A stretch of 64,000 nt of DNA from VRUE01 sp963817905 (GTDB lineage: Bacteria; Actinomycetota; Thermoleophilia; Solirubrobacterales; 70-9): contig CAWFPS010000003.1 of NCBI GenBank assembly GCA_963817905.1, positions 496,001 to 560,000 on the forward strand, written 5' to 3'. The position numbers and the translations under genes are program-made. Below are positions 61,701-64,000 of this stretch, in pieces. Within the stretch, counting starts at the first letter, position 1, and the number at the start of each line of letters is the position of its first letter. The notes beneath the pieces are model-generated. The model saw only the letters and a list, made by a program, of their open reading frames with translations. It was not told the origin of the DNA and did not search any database.

Positions 61701-62281
61701 GCAACTCGCTCGTCGTCTTCGACCCGGGCGACCCCGAGCGGGAGCTGGAGCGGCTGGTCTTCCCGCGCCAGCCCAAGCACGACCGCATCTGCCTCGCCGA
61801 CTTCTACCGCCCGCTCGACTCGGGCGAACGCGACGTGGTCGCACTGCAGGGGGTGACCGTCGGGCCCGAGGTGACCGAGCTGATCGAGCGCCTGGAGAGC
61901 GAAGGTGAGTTCGCCGAGCAGCTCTACGTCCACGGCCTCGGCGTGCAGTCGGCCGAGGGGCTGGCCGAGTGGCTGCACGCGCGGGTGCGCCAACAGCTCG
62001 AGATCCCGCTCGACCAGGGCCGGCGTTACTCCTGGGGCTACCCGGCCTGCCCCGACCAGTCCGAGCACACCAAGGTCTGGAACTTGCTCGACCTCGCCTC
62101 GATCGGGATGACCCTCTCCGATGGCTACGCGGTGATGCCCGAGCAGTCGACGGTGGCGATCGTCGCCCACCACCCGCAGGCCGTCTACTTCGGGATGAAA
62201 TCCGGCTTCATTCCCGAGGCCGAGGCGCCGGACGAGCTGATCGCCGGCACCGAGCGGGGCGGCTCCCTGCTCACCGGCTAG
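58763..62281 (+). CDS. metH: Cobalamin-dependent methionine synthase MetH
   Basis: A 1172-residue multidomain methyltransferase, near full length, that makes methionine from homocysteine with methyl-tetrahydrofolate and cobalamin. Domains in order: homocysteine-binding (about 1-310), with zinc ligands in GLNCSTGPEDM and GGCCGTTPEHIA; pterin-binding (about 340-600, VGERVNSQGSRKAKELLLADDYDGLVQVAEDQVEGGAHVLDV); B12-binding (about 640-890) with the cobalt-ligating His in GDVHDIGKSLVNTIL (about 728-742); and the SAM-dependent reactivation domain (about 920-1172, RRYSWGYPACPDQSEH at about 1085). No cobalamin riboswitch is seen upstream; instead the gene is preceded by a palindrome of the family. 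Confidence 0.96.
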   Translation: MAERDFIAAARERVVVFDGGMGATLEQFELTEEDYGGLQGKCHEALVLNRPDVIEGVHASMLEAGAEVVETDSFQGSRLKLEEWGLGEHTLEINTKAAEIARRAAGPDRFVAGSIGPTGFLPASTDPTLGDISFAKLVEVFAEQARGLVEGGADLIVIETAQDILEVKAAVFGAREAFAETGRTLPVQTSVSLLPNGGKMLLGTDIQAVLSTLAALEVDVIGLNCSTGPEDMRDAIRFLGENSPLPVHCIPNAGLPLQGPDGETIFPEEPGPLAATLGEFVERYGVGIVGGCCGTTPEHIAAIRERVDGRVPGPRPAPGPIEVSSMMTSTPLVQEPRPTLVGERVNSQGSRKAKELLLADDYDGLVQVAEDQVEGGAHVLDVCVALTERSDEDEQMAAVVKRISLTQPSPIQVDSTEPEVLKAALEQIPGRAIVNSINLEAGRDKADAVVPLAKAHGAALIALTIDEVGMAKTAERKVEIAQRIREIACGEHGLDPEALIFDALTFTLTTGDEEWKPSAVETIEGIRRIKAEIPGVKTSLGVSNVSFGVSPRPRAVLNSVFLHHCVEAGLDLAMVNPNHITPYSEISAEERELTDDLVFNRREDALERFIAHFESQGEEAAEEAADPTAGMEPEEALHWHILRRKKDGVEVWIDRSVEKIGAVPTLNEVLLPAMKEVGDKFGAGELILPFVLQSAEAMKRAVAQLENYLDRIDGHSKGKVVIATVFGDVHDIGKSLVNTILTNNGYTVIDLGKQVPVDAIIEAAVENEADAIGLSALLVSTSKQMPICVQELHQRGLGFPVLIGGAAINRDFGRRTLYPKGKESDEVYEPGVFYCKDAFQGLDTMDALVDDPTRAALVERIRSEAQELREKPAVVDDGPPTSDAGARSAARTDVAVPEPPFWGAQEIDVDLDEVFPYLDRHVLFKLHWGGRGVKGEAWQELVEGSGEEEGFAPRLERMWREQDYLRPRARLGYFPCNADGNSLVVFDPGDPERELERLVFPRQPKHDRICLADFYRPLDSGERDVVALQGVTVGPEVTELIERLESEGEFAEQLYVHGLGVQSAEGLAEWLHARVRQQLEIPLDQGRRYSWGYPACPDQSEHTKVWNLLDLASIGMTLSDGYAVMPEQSTVAIVAHHPQAVYFGMKSGFIPEAEAPDELIAGTERGGSLLTG

Positions 62282-62824
62282 TCGCAAAATCGGAGGACTT
62301 TGCGGGTACCGGCTGGAAACTGCGCTATTTCCGCTCTATGCTCTGTGGTGCCGCGCGGAGAGATCCGCGGGGTATTGAGTTACGGTTAGCGCCGGGGCCC
62401 TCCTCTCACTTGGGGCCCCGGCGCGACATCCTCCTGTCGCTCGGCCAATCGAGAATGCGGCGGGGGGGACGGAGCCGACCGAGCTCCGTCCCAGCACCCG
62501 CTGCTCGCCCCCCTGCTGACGACGATGGGGGGTCGAACTTTGGCTGGATTTGCCGTATGCCCGGTCGTGATCCGACCAGGAGAAGGGATTGCTTCCGAGT
62601 CCTTTCGGTCAGCGCCGGATCCGCAGGACCGGCTCTCCTTCGTGGCCTCGGGCGCCCATTGAATAACAGGCCACGATTTCGTGGTCAAGAGCTACAGATT
62701 ATTCACACCAAAATCTAATTCTGGCGCTATGGCGGTTTTCGCTTTCGCCTGCAAATCCCTGCATGTCAGGGCGCCGCGCGCGCGCTTAGGCGCAAACACG
62801 AACCCGCTCGCACCGGTCTCCGGA
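62282..62824. other. Non-coding region with dense hairpins (possible structured RNA)
   Basis: A 543-base gap after metH without a convincing gene. Stem-loops seen: CGCAAA/TTTGCG (62283-62304), CGCGGA with a GAGA tetraloop (62354-62369), a 12-bp stem at 62389-62424, a GACGGAGC/GCTCCGTC hairpin (about 62468-62491) enclosed by G7/C6, and CGTGGCCT/AGGCCACG (62641-62675) overlapping CCACG-CGTGG (62671-62684). The runs G7 (62462-62468), C6 (62508-62513) and G6 (62527-62532) could pair in alternative ways. The first hairpins could end the metH transcript. No known RNA class recognised. Confidence 0.5.
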
Positions 62825-63808
62825 TCAGAAGGCGGCGTGCAAGCGGGTGACGATCGCCCGTGCCAGGGCCTCGTCCTCGCCACCGAAGCGCAGCCGGTCG
62901 AAGCTGCCGTCGAGAAGCGCGTCGGCCCAGGCGCCGGCCGAGCCCAGCGCCCAGGTGCTGGGCTCCTGCTCGAGACGGGAGCTGCAGGACACGGCGGCCC
63001 CCTGCGCGATCTCGATCTGGACCCCGGCCAGCCGGTCGGCCGACTCCTCGTGCTTCGCCGTGCCCGTGTCGACGCCAAAGATGCAGGAGCCAGAGTGGGT
63101 GGCCTCGAGATCGACCAGCGGCACCGCGAGCAGGAAGGCGGCCTCGATGTCGATGCGCCCGGCGGGCTCCACGGCACCGGCGAGGTGCTGGCACTCACAG
63201 CGGCCCGCGGCGACGATCGGCGCGACCGCCAGCCGGGTCCACTCGGTGACCCCGTAGGGCTTGGCGCCCCGGTCGCCGTCCGGCCTCGGCTCGATCTGGC
63301 GGGCGGCGCGCATCGCGCTCAGGCGGCGCTCGAGCGCCGGGTAGGAGTGGTCGCCGATGACGCTGCTCAGCTCCGTCAGCGAGAGGGGACGGGCGGCGAG
63401 AGCTCTCAGCATGGTCGACCCCCAGCCGCCGACCAGGGCGCGGATCGCCCCCTTTGCGGGCTCGCTGCCGAGGGCGATCGACCCCTGCGGAGCCCGTTCC
63501 AGCCAGGTTTCGACAATCTCGGCGACGGCCAGCACCCCCCTTCCCGCGTCGGAAAGGTGGTTCTCGACGGTGTAGGGCATCCCACCGACCACCTGGCGTT
63601 CGAGCGCGCCGATGCCGCGCAGGTTGCCGACCTGGCCGCGCAGGGTCGTCTGGGCCGCGCCGCCGATCCGTTCGCGCAGGCCCGGGAGTCGCAGTGGGCC
63701 CTCGAGGTGGGCACGCAGGATCGGCACGGTGAGCGGGCCCGCGAGCAGGGAGAGAACCGTGCCGCCGGCTCGAACGCGGGCAGGGGGCAGGGGGCTGTCG
63801 GCTTGCAT
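62825..63808 (-). CDS. HxlR/PadR-type winged-helix transcriptional regulator, two-domain
   Basis: A 327-residue cytoplasmic protein built around winged-helix segments. Around 8-60 it reads GTVLSLLAGPLTVPILRAHLEGPLRLPGLRERIGGAAQTTLRGQVGNLRGIGALER, and around 118-165 again ALVGGWGSTMLRALAARPLSLTELSSVIGDHSYPALERRLSAMRAARQI, so it has two HxlR-like DNA-binding domains. A C-terminal beta-rich domain (about 175-320) may bind a ligand. Regulators of this length with two winged helices are not common. The target is unknown; the gene's promoter lies at about 63809-63850. Confidence 0.8.
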   Translation of the reverse strand: MQADSPLPPARVRAGGTVLSLLAGPLTVPILRAHLEGPLRLPGLRERIGGAAQTTLRGQVGNLRGIGALERQVVGGMPYTVENHLSDAGRGVLAVAEIVETWLERAPQGSIALGSEPAKGAIRALVGGWGSTMLRALAARPLSLTELSSVIGDHSYPALERRLSAMRAARQIEPRPDGDRGAKPYGVTEWTRLAVAPIVAAGRCECQHLAGAVEPAGRIDIEAAFLLAVPLVDLEATHSGSCIFGVDTGTAKHEESADRLAGVQIEIAQGAAVSCSSRLEQEPSTWALGSAGAWADALLDGSFDRLRFGGEDEALARAIVTRLHAAF

Positions 63809-63843
63809 CCTTGGAAGGTCTATTGGTAACGAAGAAGTCGTCT

Positions 63844-63902
63844 AAAAAAACGCCGTCAGCGCCAGGCAGCCTATTGGAAACGCCGGGACCGGCGCCTGGG
63901 CG
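63844..63902 (-). terminator. Possible terminator of the partial right-hand gene
   Basis: On the minus strand, GC-rich inverted words (CGCCGG / CCGGCG and CCAGGC / GCCTGG) precede a run of seven T (plus-strand A at 63844-63850). It lies just after the partial gene's stop and just before the HxlR-like gene. Confidence 0.45.
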
Positions 63903-64000
63903 TCAGCTGGAGACGCGCTCACCGAGGGCGCCGAGCATCTCCTCGACCCTGACGAACTTGACCCGGGGGCGGCCGTGGGGCTCGCCGCGGCCGACCTCGG
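63903..64000 (-). CDS. C-terminal end of an unidentified gene
   Basis: Thirty-one codons at the right edge, ending RGEPHGRPRVKFVRVEEMLG then ALGERVSS and TGA (63903-63905). The codon choice fits real coding DNA. I cannot identify the family from this short end. The gene continues beyond the window. Confidence 0.5.
   Translation of the reverse strand, partial: EVGRGEPHGRPRVKFVRVEEMLGALGERVSS

Noticed and set aside
59204..62287. Long minus-strand frames across metH
   Set aside because: Antisense to a full-length MetH with all its domains.
62386..62688. 100-codon minus-strand open frame after metH
   Set aside because: Composition is Pro/Ser/Arg-rich without domain or ribosome site, and it overlaps the hairpin cluster; more likely non-coding.

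Overview
The window is GC-rich chromosomal DNA, densely coded on both strands. It most resembles an actinobacterium of the class Thermoleophilia (Solirubrobacterales-like). This rests on an actinobacterial-type integration host factor (45966-46322), F420/LLM and YrbE/MceG-type genes, several small families I associate with that order, secreted proteins with a C-terminal Cys-x(n)-Cys Ig-like domain, and frequent GTG/TTG starts. The taxon is inferred from gene content; no rRNA or tRNA gene is present. The density of frameshifts in the first 0.9 kb suggests either a pseudogene or poor sequence at a contig end.

Layout. 1-7.1 kb: broken MFS exporter, cytochrome P450, rlmN, a PEP-mutase/isocitrate-lyase family enzyme, and an LLM oxidoreductase / YdeI / flavin amine oxidase operon. 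7.3-13.2 kb: a VapBC-type module with a leaderless promoter, NTF2-like proteins, a TetR gene with a perfect palindromic operator next to a cupin, recD2, and a second VapBC-type module. 13.3-18.7 kb: a VTT membrane protein and two tandem paralogous secreted subtilases in which Glu replaces the catalytic His. 18.9-21.5 kb: cold-shock protein, typA and a small gene. 21.5-23.4 kb: a complete group II intron with its maturase, inserted just behind the terminator of an acyl-CoA dehydrogenase gene. 24.9-28.7 kb: a decaying accessory patch with two truncated bcp copies beside the intact bcp, a DUF6883-like gene with a premature stop, a DUF4926-like partner, a secreted IPT/PASTA protein, and a MazEF-type module.

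29-42.9 kb: Ca2+/H+ exchanger, lipoprotein, PPK2, a MoxR/CoxE-like pair, DUF4389 protein, a sulfite-exporter-like permease with an Rrf2 regulator, a divergent ThiXYZ-like ABC importer, a PAS-GAF-GGDEF-EAL protein and an AlkA-like glycosylase. 43-48.7 kb: a divergent acyltransferase-like / serine-palmitoyltransferase-like pair (possible sphingolipid synthesis), the integration host factor, and several small conserved proteins. 48.7-55.1 kb: one tightly overlapping six-gene minus-strand operon (YrbE-A, YrbE-B, MceG-like ATPase, large RND/MMPL protein, thioredoxin-fold protein, B3/B4 protein) that has lipid-transport permeases and ATPase but no MCE protein. 55.2-64 kb: lipoprotein, PQQ-type sugar dehydrogenase, aldehyde dehydrogenase, full-length cobalamin-dependent metH, a 540-bp non-coding stretch rich in hairpins, an HxlR/PadR-type regulator, and the end of another gene.

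Structure not explained by genes: a family of three long intergenic palindromes sharing the core TTCCGGTGCGCC (34.8, 37.8 and 58.7 kb); a 114-bp inverted-repeat element with crossing stems filling the gap between two convergent genes at 46.3 kb; a 119-bp nested palindrome inside the RND gene; and the hairpin-rich region after metH. I saw no CRISPR array or prophage and no clear candidate for a wholly new defence system. The best leads are the bcp/DUF6883 patch, the Glu-for-His subtilase pair, the Mce-less lipid-transport operon and the palindromic elements.
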